The position numbers were made by a program, and so were the translations under genes. Positions 23,393 to 32,176 of a stretch of 64,000 bases of DNA are shown in pieces (position 1 is the first letter of the stretch; the number at the start of each line of letters is the position of its first letter). This DNA is from Cellulomonas sp. RIT-PI-Y (lineage in GTDB: Bacteria; Actinomycetota; Actinomycetes; Actinomycetales; Cellulomonadaceae). The stretch is from NCBI RefSeq assembly GCF_025642745.1, contig NZ_JANZKP010000001.1, positions 124,001-188,000 of the forward strand, read 5' to 3'. Below the pieces are notes generated by a model that saw only the letters and a program-made list of their open reading frames with translations, did no database searches and was not told the origin of the DNA.

Positions 23393-24571
23393 TCAGAACA
23401 GGGTGGTCAGCACCTCGACCACCCGCTGCCGATCGTCGATCACCGGCACCGCCCGCCACTTGTCGAAGCTGGTGCACGGATGCGACAGCCCGAGCTCGAC
23501 CACGTCGCCGACCGCCAGCTCCGTCGCACCCTCGGCGGATTCCAGGTACGCGTGCTGGTCGTTGGTCCGGGTCAGCGTCCAGCCCCCCAACTCCCCCGGC
23601 ACCCCGTCCCGGTGCACCCGCAACGGGATCGGCAGCCCCTCGTCGTAGGGAAGGTCGCGCTTGCCGGCGCCGAGGATGGCCAGCCCCGGCTCCGGCCTCG
23701 AGGTGACCTGCGCCCAGACCCGCAGCGCCGGTCGCAGCTCACCCGGGATCCGGGTGAACGGGGTGCGCTCGGCGTAGATGCCGTGGTCGTGGGTGACGGT
23801 CGAGCCGCTGCGCAGCAGCACGGTGGCGCCGGGCATCCCGCCCAGCACCTCGGCGACCAGGTCGAACCACGCCGACCCGCCCGCCGAGACGATCACGTCG
23901 CCGTCGATCAGCTCGCCGACCGCGGTGCCCGCCTCCCGCAGCAGGCCCAGGAACGCGCGGACCTCGGTGGCCCCCGGCAGTCCGCCCTCGTAGGCGGTGA
24001 CCCCGGCCAGCCTCAGGCCCTCGGTGGTGTGCACCCGGCGGGCGAGGTCGAGCAGGGCGGGCAGATCGCGGGCACCCGTGCGACCGGCGGGGTGGCCGAG
24101 CTCGATCAGCACCGGCACCGGGCGGTCGGGATCCGCCGCCGCGAGCGCCGCGATCCCGGCCTCGGAATCGACCTGGAGCAGCACCTCGGCCTCGGTCCGC
24201 GCGATCCACCGCAGGGCGCTGGGGTCCAACACCTCGTTGGCGATCAGGATCCGGTCCACCCCGGCGGCGTGCGCGGCCATCGCCTGGTTCGCGCTGGCCA
24301 GGGTGATCCCCCACGCTCCCGCGTCCAGCTGCCGGCGGTAGAGCGCGGGCGCCATCGACGTCTTGCCGTGCGGGGCCAGGCGCAGGCCGTGCTCGGCGGC
24401 GAACGCCGCCATGGTGGCGATGTTGTGGTCGACGGCGGCGGTGTCCACGGTGAGCACCGGCCAGCTCAGAGAGCCGTCGAAGAGGTGGTGCTCACCGGCG
24501 AGCCAGTCCGCGGTCGACACGGGCTCGGGCTGCCAGAAGCCCTTGGTCCAGGGGCCGATGGTGTCCGTCAT
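23393..24571 (-). CDS. PLP-dependent D-amino-acid dehydratase/aldolase-like protein
   Basis: 392 aa fold-type III PLP enzyme of the D-serine dehydratase / D-threonine aldolase family. The PLP lysine is Lys70 in APHGKTSM. The barrel domain runs to about 265, and the C-terminal beta domain carries the zinc pair His...Cys in NDQHAYLE and SHPCTSFDKWR. Members dehydrate D-serine-like substrates or cleave D-beta-hydroxy amino acids; which is not clear. It converges on the GH20 gene with 18 bp between. The start is confirmed by a -10 box at leaderless distance. Confidence 0.8.
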   Translation of the reverse strand: MTDTIGPWTKGFWQPEPVSTADWLAGEHHLFDGSLSWPVLTVDTAAVDHNIATMAAFAAEHGLRLAPHGKTSMAPALYRRQLDAGAWGITLASANQAMAAHAAGVDRILIANEVLDPSALRWIARTEAEVLLQVDSEAGIAALAAADPDRPVPVLIELGHPAGRTGARDLPALLDLARRVHTTEGLRLAGVTAYEGGLPGATEVRAFLGLLREAGTAVGELIDGDVIVSAGGSAWFDLVAEVLGGMPGATVLLRSGSTVTHDHGIYAERTPFTRIPGELRPALRVWAQVTSRPEPGLAILGAGKRDLPYDEGLPIPLRVHRDGVPGELGGWTLTRTNDQHAYLESAEGATELAVGDVVELGLSHPCTSFDKWRAVPVIDDRQRVVEVLTTLF

Positions 24572-24577
24572 GCCTCG

Positions 24578-24583
24578 ACCCTA
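24578..24583 (-). promoter_or_regulatory. Leaderless -10 box (TAGGGT) of the PLP-enzyme gene
   Basis: TAGGGT on the minus strand, 6 nt before the ATG at 24571. The terminator hairpin of the upstream gene starts only 4 bases further upstream and fills the -35 region. Confidence 0.5.
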
Positions 24584-24586
24584 GGC

Positions 24587-24617
24587 ACGCCGGCCCGGTG
24601 TGGCACCGGGCCGGCGT
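24587..24617 (-). terminator. Terminator after the Gfo/Idh/MocA gene
   Basis: Perfect 14-bp stem (ACGCCGGCCCGGTG and its complement) with loop TGG, 19 nt past the stop codon on the minus strand and abutting the next promoter. Confidence 0.8.
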
Positions 24618-24636
24618 CCCAGGACGCGCAGGGCAC

Positions 24637-25641
24637 TCACTCCCCGGGGTACCGCAGCCCGATCTGCTCCCGGATCGTGTCCATCGTCGTCATGACCTCC
24701 AGCGTCTGCTGCCAGGTGATCCGGGGGCTCTCGGTCGCGCCCTCGGCGATCCGACGCGCGACCTCGGCGGCCTCGAACTGGAGCCCGTGCGGGGTCGGCC
24801 GGTCGAAGGTCCAGACCCGGCCGTCCCGCCGGGTGACGGTGAACCGGCTGGGAGCGTAGAACGAGCCCTCGACGGTGATGGTGCCGTCCGTGCCGGTGAT
24901 CGCGGCGGTGGTCGGGGTCTTGGCCCAGAGCGTGGTGGACAGGGTGGCCTGGGTGCGGTCGCCGTAGTCGAGGACGATGCCGATCTGGCCGTCGACGCCG
25001 GTGTCGGTGAGCTGGCCGACCGCGTGCACGGACCGCGGGGCGCCGAGCAGGTCGTGGGCGAAGCTGACCGGGTAGACGCCCAGGTCGAGCAGGGCGCCAC
25101 CGGCGAGCTCGGGGGCGAACAGGCGGCTGCTCGGGTCGAGCGGGAACGCCTGGCCGTGGTCGGCGAACACGGAGACGACCTCGCCGATCTCGCCCGAGTC
25201 GATCACCTGGTGCAGCGCCTGGACGTGCGGCAGGAACCGGGTCCACATCGCCTCCATCACGAACACCCCGGCGGCCCGGGCGGCGTCCAGCACCTCACGG
25301 GCCTCGACGGCGTTGCGGGTGAAGGCCTTCTCGACCAGGACGTGCTTGCCCGCGGCGATGGCCAGCAGGGCGTGCTCGCGGTGCTCGGAGTGCGGGGTGG
25401 CGACGTAGACCACGTCCACCTGGGGGTCGTCGACCAGGGCGTCGTAGCTGCCGTGCACGGTCTCGACCCCGTGCGCGGCGGCCCAGCGGGCGGCCTTGTC
25501 CTGGTTGCGGGATCCGACGGCCACGGCACGGGACTCGGTCTCCGCGTGCAGGGCGTCGGTGAAGTGTCCGGCGATGTTCCCGGCACCGAGGATGCCCCAG
25601 CGGAGGGCGGGCGCGGTGCGCGGCTCTGCGATCAGCGTCAT
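24637..25641 (-). CDS. Gfo/Idh/MocA-family oxidoreductase
   Basis: 334 aa NAD(P)-dependent sugar or polyol dehydrogenase. N-terminal Rossmann domain with GILGAGNIAGHF at about 16-27, family signature VEKAFTRN (Ala in place of the usual Pro of EKP) near 105, and C-terminal alpha/beta domain with the GALLDLGVYPVSF motif. The substrate cannot be read from sequence; the dihydrodiol / glucose-fructose branch with EKA is plausible. Transcribed alone, between a leaderless promoter and a terminator. Confidence 0.85.
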   Translation of the reverse strand: MTLIAEPRTAPALRWGILGAGNIAGHFTDALHAETESRAVAVGSRNQDKAARWAAAHGVETVHGSYDALVDDPQVDVVYVATPHSEHREHALLAIAAGKHVLVEKAFTRNAVEAREVLDAARAAGVFVMEAMWTRFLPHVQALHQVIDSGEIGEVVSVFADHGQAFPLDPSSRLFAPELAGGALLDLGVYPVSFAHDLLGAPRSVHAVGQLTDTGVDGQIGIVLDYGDRTQATLSTTLWAKTPTTAAITGTDGTITVEGSFYAPSRFTVTRRDGRVWTFDRPTPHGLQFEAAEVARRIAEGATESPRITWQQTLEVMTTMDTIREQIGLRYPGE

Positions 25642-25647
25642 GGTCCG

Positions 25648-25653
25648 ACCCTA
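25648..25653 (-). promoter_or_regulatory. Leaderless -10 box (TAGGGT) of the Gfo/Idh/MocA gene
   Basis: TAGGGT on the minus strand, 6 nt before the ATG at 25641. Confidence 0.5.
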
Positions 25654-25824
25654 GACCCGCGCGGGAGGCCGTTCCCGTTCCGGTGGTGGGCGAGGTGGCG
25701 GGCTGACCTGGGGCCCAGGTCCCTGTCCCCGTCGACGCGGTCCTCCCTAGGGTGGAGGGGTCGGCGGTGAACGGTCCCCGCGGGACGCGCGGGGCACCGT
25801 CGGCGCGAACCGAAGGAGGCCACT

Positions 25825-26988
25825 GTGTCCATGACCGACGTGTCCACCGTCCACCCGATCCGGACCGTCATCTCGCCCGGCCGCTACGCCCAGGGCCGCG
25901 GCGCCCTGGCCCGGCTCGGCGAGCTGACCGCGCCGATCGGCCGCACTCCCCTGGTGGTCTCCGACGATGTGGTCTGGGGATTCGTCGGGGAGCAGATCAC
26001 CGCCTCCTTCGCCGGGGCCGGTCTCCCGCTGACCCGGGACGGCTTCGGGGTCTACGCCACCGCCAAGGCCGTCGACTCGATCGCGGCCCGGATCGCCGAG
26101 GTCGGCGCCGACGTGGTGGTCGGCGTCGGCGGCGGGTCGGTGATCGACGCGGTCAAGGCCGCCGGTCACCTCGCCGGGGTCCGCTGGGTGTCCGTGCCCA
26201 CGGTCGCCTCGACCGACGCCCCCTGCTCGGCGCTGTCGGTGATCTACTCCGAGGAGGGCGCCTTCGAGGAGTACCGGTTCTTCCCGCACAACCCGGACCT
26301 GGTGCTGGTGGACAGCCAGCTGGTGGCGAACGCCCCGGTGAGGTTCCTGGTGGCCGGGGTCGGCGACGCGCTGGCGACCTGGATCGAGGCCCGGGCGGTG
26401 GCGAGGACCGACGCCACCACGATGGCGGGCGGGCTGCCGACCATGACCGGCACCGCGCTGGCCCGGCTGTCCTGGGACGTCCTGTGGGAGAACGCGCTGC
26501 CCGCGATCGCCGCGGTGCGGGACCACCTGGTGACGCCCGCGGTGGAGAAGGTGATCGAGGCGAACACCCTGCTGTCCGGTCTGGGATTCGAGTCCGGCGG
26601 CCTCGCCGCGGCGCACGCCATCCACAACGGCCTGACCGCCGCGCCGCAGACCCACGGCCTGACCCACGGCCAGAAGGTCAACATCGGCTCGGTCACCCAG
26701 TTGGTGCTGGAAGGCGCACCCACCCCGGAGGTGCGCGACTTCATCGAGTTCACGACGCGGGTCGGGTTGCCCAACACGCTGACCGAGATCGGTCTGACCA
26801 CCGACGACGTGGACGACCTCACCCGGGTGGCCGAGGCCGCCACGGCGGAGGGCGAGACGATCCACGCCATGCCGTTCACCGTCCGGGTGCCGGAGCTGGT
26901 GGACGCGTTGCGGTCGATCGAGGGCCTCAGCCGCCAGGTCCGCGCGGAGGCCGGTCTCCCGGAGCCCGTCCCGCACACCGCGCACTGA
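25825..26988 (+). CDS. gldA: Glycerol dehydrogenase (iron-containing ADH fold)
   Basis: 387 aa, oxidises glycerol to dihydroxyacetone with NAD. The dinucleotide loop is GVGGGSVIDAVK near 108-119. The metal site is formed by Asp of the ATWIEARA region and the His of AAAHAIHNGL and THGLTHGQKV. Length and motifs match GldA rather than the lactaldehyde-reductase branch. AAGGAGG lies 5 nt before the GTG at 25825, so this start is preferred over the ATG two codons later. Single gene closed by a strong hairpin. Together with glpD at the right end of the window it suggests glycerol use by two routes. Confidence 0.88.
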   Translation: MSMTDVSTVHPIRTVISPGRYAQGRGALARLGELTAPIGRTPLVVSDDVVWGFVGEQITASFAGAGLPLTRDGFGVYATAKAVDSIAARIAEVGADVVVGVGGGSVIDAVKAAGHLAGVRWVSVPTVASTDAPCSALSVIYSEEGAFEEYRFFPHNPDLVLVDSQLVANAPVRFLVAGVGDALATWIEARAVARTDATTMAGGLPTMTGTALARLSWDVLWENALPAIAAVRDHLVTPAVEKVIEANTLLSGLGFESGGLAAAHAIHNGLTAAPQTHGLTHGQKVNIGSVTQLVLEGAPTPEVRDFIEFTTRVGLPNTLTEIGLTTDDVDDLTRVAEAATAEGETIHAMPFTVRVPELVDALRSIEGLSRQVRAEAGLPEPVPHTAH

Positions 26989-26995
26989 GCACCTC

Positions 26996-27030
26996 GGCCC
27001 GCCCTCCCGGTCAGGTGGGGAGGGCGGGCC
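26996..27030 (+). terminator. Terminator after gldA
   Basis: 13-bp stem (GGCCCGCCCTCCC and its complement) with a 9-nt loop. It ends at the base before the -10 box of the GH13 gene, so it occupies that promoter's -35 region. Confidence 0.85.
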
Positions 27031-27036
27031 TACGGT
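27031..27036 (+). promoter_or_regulatory. Leaderless -10 box (TACGGT) of the GH13 gene
   Basis: TACGGT ends 6 nt before the GTG at 27043. Confidence 0.5.
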
Positions 27037-27042
27037 GAACGG

Positions 27043-28404
27043 GTGAGCAGCGACCTGGTCCGACCCGCCGACGCCCTGTGGTGGCAGGTGTACCCGCTGG
27101 GGTTCACCGGCTCCGAGCCGACGGCCACCCCCGCCGTGCGGCACCGAATCCCCCGGATCACCGCCTGGCTGGACTACCTGGTCGGCACCGGGCTGAACGG
27201 GCTCGCCCTGGGCCCGGTCTTCGCCTCCGGCACGCACGGCTACGACACCGTCGACCACCTGCGGATCGACCCCCGGCTCGGTGACCGGGCGGACTTCGAC
27301 GCGCTGATCGCCGCCGCCCACGACCGCGGGATCCGCGTGCTGCTGGACGGGGTGTTCAACCACGTCGGCGTCGAGCACCCGGCGTTCCGGACCGTGCTGG
27401 CCGGTGGGCCGGAGCACCCGGACAACGACCTGTTCCGGATCGACTGGTCCGGACCGGAGCCGGCCTGGGACTGCTTCGAGGGCCACCGGCAGCTGGTCAC
27501 CCTGAACCACGACTCCGAGCGGGTGGTCGACTGGGTCGCCGACGTGATGACGCACTGGCTGGACGCCGGGGCGGACGGCTGGCGACTGGACGCGGCCTAC
27601 GCCGTGCCGACGGCCTTCTGGGCGCGGGTGGTCGAGCGGGTCCGGGCCCGGCACCCGCGGGCCTACCTGGTGGGCGAGGTGATCCACGGCGACTACACCG
27701 GGTTCGTCACGGAGTCGGGGGTGGACAGCGTCACCCAGTACGAGCTGTGGAAGGCCACCTGGAGCTCGATCGTCGACCACAACTGGCACGAGCTGGTGTG
27801 GACGCTCGGCCGGCACGACGAGTTCGTGACGCACTTCCGGCCGTGGACGTTCGTCGGGAACCACGACGTGACCCGGATCGTGTCCCGGGTCGGGGACGCC
27901 CGCACCGCCGGCCACGCGCTGGTGCTGCTGGCCACGCTGGCCGGGACCCCGGCGGTCTACTACGGCGACGAGCAGGCGCTGACCGGTCTCAAGGAGGAAC
28001 GGGTCGGCGGGGACGACGCCGTCCGGCCTGAGTACCCCGAGACGCCCGACCGCGTCCCCGGCTCCGGGCTCGCTCCGGACGGTGCCGAGCTGCGTCGGCT
28101 GCACCAGGCCCTGTTCGGGCTGCGCCAGCGGCACCCGTGGCTGGCGGCGGCGCGCACCGAGGTGCTGAACGTGACCGGGGAGCTGCTGGTGTACCGCCAG
28201 CACGGCCCGACGGGTGAGTCGTTGACGGTGGCGCTGAACCTCGGTGAGGCGACCGAGACCGACCTGGGTGGCGGTGCGATCGAGGTGCTGGCGATCTCCG
28301 CGGCGGGCGACCGGGCGGGGCAAGGGGATCCGCACACCGCCCGGGCCGAGGGGTCGCGGATCACGGTCCCGGCCCGTGGGTGGTTGATCGCGCAGCACCC
28401 CTGA
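27043..28404 (+). CDS. GH13 alpha-amylase-family enzyme
   Basis: 453 aa cytoplasmic glycoside hydrolase or transferase of family GH13. All four conserved regions are seen: DGVFNHVG (I), GWRLDAAYA with nucleophile Asp183 (II), VGEVIHGD with acid/base Glu212 (III) and FVGNHDVTR with Asp275 (IV). The C-terminal beta domain is short (from about 360). No signal peptide or starch-binding module. Oligo-glucosidase or sucrose-related specificities are possible; sequence alone does not decide. GTG start with leaderless promoter. Confidence 0.88.
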   Translation: MSSDLVRPADALWWQVYPLGFTGSEPTATPAVRHRIPRITAWLDYLVGTGLNGLALGPVFASGTHGYDTVDHLRIDPRLGDRADFDALIAAAHDRGIRVLLDGVFNHVGVEHPAFRTVLAGGPEHPDNDLFRIDWSGPEPAWDCFEGHRQLVTLNHDSERVVDWVADVMTHWLDAGADGWRLDAAYAVPTAFWARVVERVRARHPRAYLVGEVIHGDYTGFVTESGVDSVTQYELWKATWSSIVDHNWHELVWTLGRHDEFVTHFRPWTFVGNHDVTRIVSRVGDARTAGHALVLLATLAGTPAVYYGDEQALTGLKEERVGGDDAVRPEYPETPDRVPGSGLAPDGAELRRLHQALFGLRQRHPWLAAARTEVLNVTGELLVYRQHGPTGESLTVALNLGEATETDLGGGAIEVLAISAAGDRAGQGDPHTARAEGSRITVPARGWLIAQHP

Positions 28405-28406
28405 CC

Positions 28407-28435
28407 GGGCACGCCGGTCACCCGGTGGCGTGCCC
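28407..28435 (+). terminator. Terminator after the GH13 gene
   Basis: 9-bp stem GGGCACGCC / GGCGTGCCC with an 11-nt loop, right after the stop codon. Confidence 0.6.
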
Positions 28436-28474
28436 CGAGGTCCCCCACCCCGGACCGGCTTCCAGGTGGCCGCC

Positions 28475-28507
28475 CCGGCGCGCGACGCGGGAGTCGTCGC
28501 GCGCCGG
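28475..28507 (-). terminator. Terminator at the end of the rhamnogalacturonan operon
   Basis: Perfect 13-bp stem (CCGGCGCGCGACG and its complement) with a 7-nt loop, starting 7 nt past the kduI stop on the minus strand. It may also stop transcripts from the convergent GH13 gene. Confidence 0.85.
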
Positions 28508-28514
28508 GACCGGG

Positions 28515-29333
28515 TCAGCGCAGGTCGGTGACCGGCGCGGGGTCCATGTCGTCGAAGGACTGGTTCTCCCCCGCCATCGCCCACACGAAGGAGTACGCGG
28601 CGGTGCCGACCCCGGAGTGGATGGACCAGGACGGGGAGATGATCGCCTGCCGGTCCGCGACCACCAGGTGCCGGGTCTCGGTGCGCTCGCCGAGCAGGTG
28701 GATCACCCGGCCGTCCTCCGGCAGATCGATGTACAGGTAGCACTCGGTCCGGCGGTCGTGGGTGTGCGCGGGCATCGTGTTCCACATCGACCCGGGGTGC
28801 AGCTCGGTCACGCCCATCACGATCTGGCAGGACCGGATCCCGCCGGCGTGGATGTACTGGTTCAGCGACCGCCGGTTGCTGGTGAGCTGGTCGCCGAGCT
28901 CACGCACCGTGCCCTCGCCCTTGAGCACCAGCTGGTTCGGATACGTGGTGTGGGCCGGGGCGCTGAACAGGTAGAACTGCGCCCCGTCGCCGGCGAAGAC
29001 CACGTCCCGGGTCCCGCGCCCCAGGTAGAGGCAGGCGCCGTTCGGCAGCTCATAGGCCTCGCCGTCGGCGGTGACCGTGCCGGTCCCGCCGACATTGACG
29101 ATCCCGAGCTCGCGGTTCTCCAGGAAGTACTCGGCGCGCAGTTCGTCGAAGGTCGGCAACGGCAGGTCGCCGCCCGCGGGTGTGGCACCGCCGAGCACGA
29201 TCCGGTCGTGGTGGGTGTAGGTCGCCGTGACCCGGCCCTCGACGAACAGGTCCTCGACCAGGAACCGCTCGCGCAGCTGCGCGGTGTCGGCGGACGGGAT
29301 CTGCTCCGGGCTGGTGGCGTAACGCTGGTCCAT
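28515..29333 (-). CDS. kduI: 5-keto-4-deoxyuronate isomerase
   Basis: 272 aa cupin-fold isomerase converting 5-keto-4-deoxyuronate (from unsaturated galacturonate) to 3-deoxy-D-glycero-2,5-hexodiulosonate. The metal-binding stretch MPAHTHDRRTECYLY is the KduI hallmark, with further His in SIHSG. The N terminus MDQRYATSPE is typical. Last gene of the nine-gene minus-strand operon, 32 bp after kduD. It handles the uronate half of the GH105 product. Confidence 0.94.
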   Translation of the reverse strand: MDQRYATSPEQIPSADTAQLRERFLVEDLFVEGRVTATYTHHDRIVLGGATPAGGDLPLPTFDELRAEYFLENRELGIVNVGGTGTVTADGEAYELPNGACLYLGRGTRDVVFAGDGAQFYLFSAPAHTTYPNQLVLKGEGTVRELGDQLTSNRRSLNQYIHAGGIRSCQIVMGVTELHPGSMWNTMPAHTHDRRTECYLYIDLPEDGRVIHLLGERTETRHLVVADRQAIISPSWSIHSGVGTAAYSFVWAMAGENQSFDDMDPAPVTDLR

Positions 29334-29365
29334 CGATCTCTCCAAGGTGTGTCGGGGCGCGCGGG

Positions 29366-30130
29366 TCAGCGCACCAGCCAGCCGCCGTCGACCGGGATGA
29401 TCGCGCCGTTGAGGTAGTCGGATGCAGCCGAGGCCAGGAACACGAACGGCCCCTGCAGGTCGGCGGCGGTGCCCCAGCGACCGGCCGGGATCCGGTCCAC
29501 GATCGACGTCGACCGGGACTCGTCCGAGCGGATCGGGGCGGTGTTGTCGGTGGCCATGTACCCGGGGGCCACCGCGTTGACGTTGATGCCGCGCGCGGCC
29601 AGCTCGTTCGCGAAGGACTTGGTGATCCCGGCGACCGCGTGCTTGGACGCGGCGTAGCCCGGCACCAGGATCCCGCCCTGGAAGGAGAGCATCGAGCAGA
29701 TGTTGATGATCTTGCCGCTGCCCTGCTCGACATAGCGCCGGGCGGCGGACTGGGACAGGTGGAACACCGCGTCCAGGTTGATCGCCAGCACGTCGTCCCA
29801 GTCGGCCGCCGGGTGCTCCAGCAGCGGGGCCCGGCGGATGATCCCGGCGTTGTTCACCAGGATGTCGATCCGACCGAGGTGGTCCACCACGGACTGGACC
29901 GCCGCGTCCAGCCGGCCCGGGTCGGCCGTGATCAGGTCCAGCTCGATCCGGTGCACGCGGCGACCGAGCTGCTCGATCAGCGCGGCGGTCTCGGTGGCCT
30001 CGGAGCGGTCCAGCAGGGCGATGTCGGCGCCCGCCTCGGCCAGGGCGAGCGCGGCCCCCTGGCCCAGGCCACGGCCGGATCCGGTCACCAGGGCGACCTT
30101 GCCGTCCAGTCGGAACGAATCGAGAATCAT
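29366..30130 (-). CDS. kduD: 2-dehydro-3-deoxy-D-gluconate 5-dehydrogenase
   Basis: 254 aa short-chain dehydrogenase reducing 3-deoxy-D-glycero-2,5-hexodiulosonate to 2-keto-3-deoxygluconate. NAD loop TGSGRGLGQG at about 16-25, NNAG at about 93-96, and catalytic Ser of CSMLS and Tyr-Lys of YAASK. Its pairing with kduI fixes the substrate. KDG kinase and KDPG aldolase, which would complete the route, are not in the window. Confidence 0.92.
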   Translation of the reverse strand: MILDSFRLDGKVALVTGSGRGLGQGAALALAEAGADIALLDRSEATETAALIEQLGRRVHRIELDLITADPGRLDAAVQSVVDHLGRIDILVNNAGIIRRAPLLEHPAADWDDVLAINLDAVFHLSQSAARRYVEQGSGKIINICSMLSFQGGILVPGYAASKHAVAGITKSFANELAARGINVNAVAPGYMATDNTAPIRSDESRSTSIVDRIPAGRWGTAADLQGPFVFLASAASDYLNGAIIPVDGGWLVR

Positions 30131-30145
30131 GCGTTCTCCTCCTCT

Positions 30146-30997
30146 TCAGATGAACGTGGTGGTGAGTGCGCCCAGCCCGGTGACCCGGACGGTGACGACG
30201 TCGCCGGAGGTCAGGGACCGGTGGGCGGCCTGGGCGGGCCCGGTGCGGGCCGGGGTGCCGGTGGAGATCACGTCGCCCGGTTCGAGGGTGATCACCTGGG
30301 ACAGGTAGTGGACGAGGAACGCCACGCCGAAGACCATCGCGTCGGTGGTCGACCGGACGGTGACCTCGCCGTTGCGCTCCACCTCGACCGACCGGCCGCG
30401 CAGGTCGCCGCACTCGTCCGAGGTGACCAGCCACGGTCCCAGCGGGCCGAAGCCGTCCACGCTCTTGCCCAGGGCCCACTGGTTCGTGCGGGACTGCCAG
30501 TCCCGGTCCGAGACATCGTTGAACAGGGTGTAGCCGCCGACGTGGCCCAGGGCGTCCGCCTCGGACACCCGGTGCGCCCACCGTCCGATCACGACGGCGA
30601 TCTCGCCCTCGTAGTCGACGTCCGGCGTGGTGGGCCACAGGGTGACCGGGTCGTCGGGACCGCAGATCACATTGGGTGTCTTGACGAAGACGTTCGGGTG
30701 GTCGGGGTCGTCCGAGGTCTCCAGGTGGCCGCGGTAGTTGTAGCCGAGGCAGAGGATCTTCCCCGGCCGGACCGGCGGGCCCAGGCGCACCGAGTCCAGA
30801 CCGGGCAGTCCGTCCGGATCGGCGGCCGACACCAGGGCCCGGACCTCGGTGAGCAGCCGGTCGTCGCTCAGCAGGGCCTCCACCCCGCGGCCGCCGGTCC
30901 GATCGGCCAGGTCGAGCACCCGGTCGGTGCCGTCCGACGCCCGGAGGACCGCACCGGGCCGGTCACCGCCGTGCTGCCGGAGGGTCACGAGTCTCAT
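30146..30997 (-). CDS. Fumarylacetoacetate-hydrolase-family enzyme
   Basis: 283 aa metal-dependent enzyme of the FAH superfamily. The catalytic domain holds GKILCLGYNYRGH, the metal site DYEGEIAVVIG and GDVISTGTPA. The family includes 2,4-diketo-3-deoxy-L-rhamnonate hydrolase of the oxidative rhamnose pathway, as well as acylpyruvases and oxaloacetate decarboxylases. Its place between the GH105 and kduD genes makes a sugar diketoacid or uronate-derived acid the likely substrate. No other oxidative rhamnose genes are present, so its step in this operon is unresolved. GGGGGA precedes the ATG. Confidence 0.82.
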   Translation of the reverse strand: MRLVTLRQHGGDRPGAVLRASDGTDRVLDLADRTGGRGVEALLSDDRLLTEVRALVSAADPDGLPGLDSVRLGPPVRPGKILCLGYNYRGHLETSDDPDHPNVFVKTPNVICGPDDPVTLWPTTPDVDYEGEIAVVIGRWAHRVSEADALGHVGGYTLFNDVSDRDWQSRTNQWALGKSVDGFGPLGPWLVTSDECGDLRGRSVEVERNGEVTVRSTTDAMVFGVAFLVHYLSQVITLEPGDVISTGTPARTGPAQAAHRSLTSGDVVTVRVTGLGALTTTFI

Positions 30998-31010
30998 CGC
31001 TGTCCCCCGC

Positions 31011-32165
31011 TCAGTAGTACGTCCGCAGGTACTCGGCGAGGCAGAGGATCGCCATCGCCTGCCCGTACGGCATCGAGGTGCACGGGATGTTCCGGTAGAA
31101 GTCCAGGTCGGAGCCCATGCCGGTGCCGAAGGAGACCTGCTGCAGCTCCCCGTCGGCGGAGATGTTCGCGATGATCGCGCGCACGGCCCGCTCGGCGGTG
31201 GCGGTGTACCGACGGTCCAGGTAGCCCTTGCGGACCGCCTTGAGCACCCCGTAGGCGATCCCCGCCGTGGCCGACGCCTCCAGGTACGACTCCGGGTCGT
31301 CCAACAGGGTGTGCCAGAGCCCGGACTCGTCCTGCAGCTCGGCGAGGGCGGAGACCTGGGCGTCCAGCACCTCCAGCAGGAAGCGCCGGGTCGGGTCGTC
31401 CGCGGGCAGGTCGACCAGTTCCAGGAAGTCCGGGATCACCATGGTCAGCCAGGAGTTGCCGCGGGCCCAGCGCGCCCGGGCGAAGTTGTGCTGCCCGTCG
31501 AAGGTCCAGCCGTGGAACCAGAGCCCGGTCTCCCGGTCCATCAGGTAGGCCACGTGCGTGAGGAACTGGAAGGTCGCCTCCCGCACGTACTGCGGCCGGT
31601 CCAGCAGCAGACCGATCTTGGTCAGCGGCAGCACCGTCATCATCAGGGTGTCGTCCCAGAGCTGGTGGTGGTTCTCCTCCGCCAGCGTGAGGTGCTGCAT
31701 CCCCCCGTGCGGGGTGCGCGGCATCTCCCGCATCGCCCACTCCGCCCAGGAGTCCAGCCAGGGCAGCAGGGTGCAGTCGCCCTCCTTCTCGTACAGGCTG
31801 GCCAGGGTGAGGAACGGCGCCATCGTGTTGACGTTCTTGGTGGTGCCCTCGGCCAGCCGGGCGGCGAACCAGGAGTCCACGATGTCCCGCATCCGCCGGT
31901 CGGCGGTCTGGTCGTAGTACTGCCAGATCCCGTACAGCCCGATGCCGTGGGTCCATTCCCAGCCGGCCCAGCCCTTGGTGTCGATCACCCGGCCGTCGTC
32001 CAGCCGGAGCAGGAACTCCCCCGTCTCGTCGGTGATGTTCACCAGGTTCTCGGTGAGCCGGCAGACCAGTTCCCGGATCCCGGCCCGGTCGATGAACCGC
32101 TCCGGCGCCCGCAGCAGCGCGCTGTGCTTCACCGGCCAGACCGGCTGGGCGTGCACGTCCGTCAT
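31011..32165 (-). CDS. GH105 unsaturated rhamnogalacturonyl hydrolase
   Basis: 384 aa cytoplasmic (alpha/alpha)6-barrel enzyme like YesR/YteR, which removes the unsaturated galacturonyl residue from rhamnogalacturonan-I disaccharides left by pectin lyases. Family features include KGWAGWEWTHGIGLYG, the catalytic region ENHHQLWDDTLMM with Asp pair, GLWFHGWTFDGQHNFARARWARGNSW (near 170-200) and FLEASATA-like YLEASATAGIAYG. No signal peptide, implying that the disaccharide is imported first. GGGGGA lies before the ATG at 32165. It releases rhamnose and 5-keto-4-deoxyuronate, the inputs of the flanking genes. Confidence 0.92.
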   Translation of the reverse strand: MTDVHAQPVWPVKHSALLRAPERFIDRAGIRELVCRLTENLVNITDETGEFLLRLDDGRVIDTKGWAGWEWTHGIGLYGIWQYYDQTADRRMRDIVDSWFAARLAEGTTKNVNTMAPFLTLASLYEKEGDCTLLPWLDSWAEWAMREMPRTPHGGMQHLTLAEENHHQLWDDTLMMTVLPLTKIGLLLDRPQYVREATFQFLTHVAYLMDRETGLWFHGWTFDGQHNFARARWARGNSWLTMVIPDFLELVDLPADDPTRRFLLEVLDAQVSALAELQDESGLWHTLLDDPESYLEASATAGIAYGVLKAVRKGYLDRRYTATAERAVRAIIANISADGELQQVSFGTGMGSDLDFYRNIPCTSMPYGQAMAILCLAEYLRTYY

Positions 32166-32176
32166 CGCGTTCCCCC

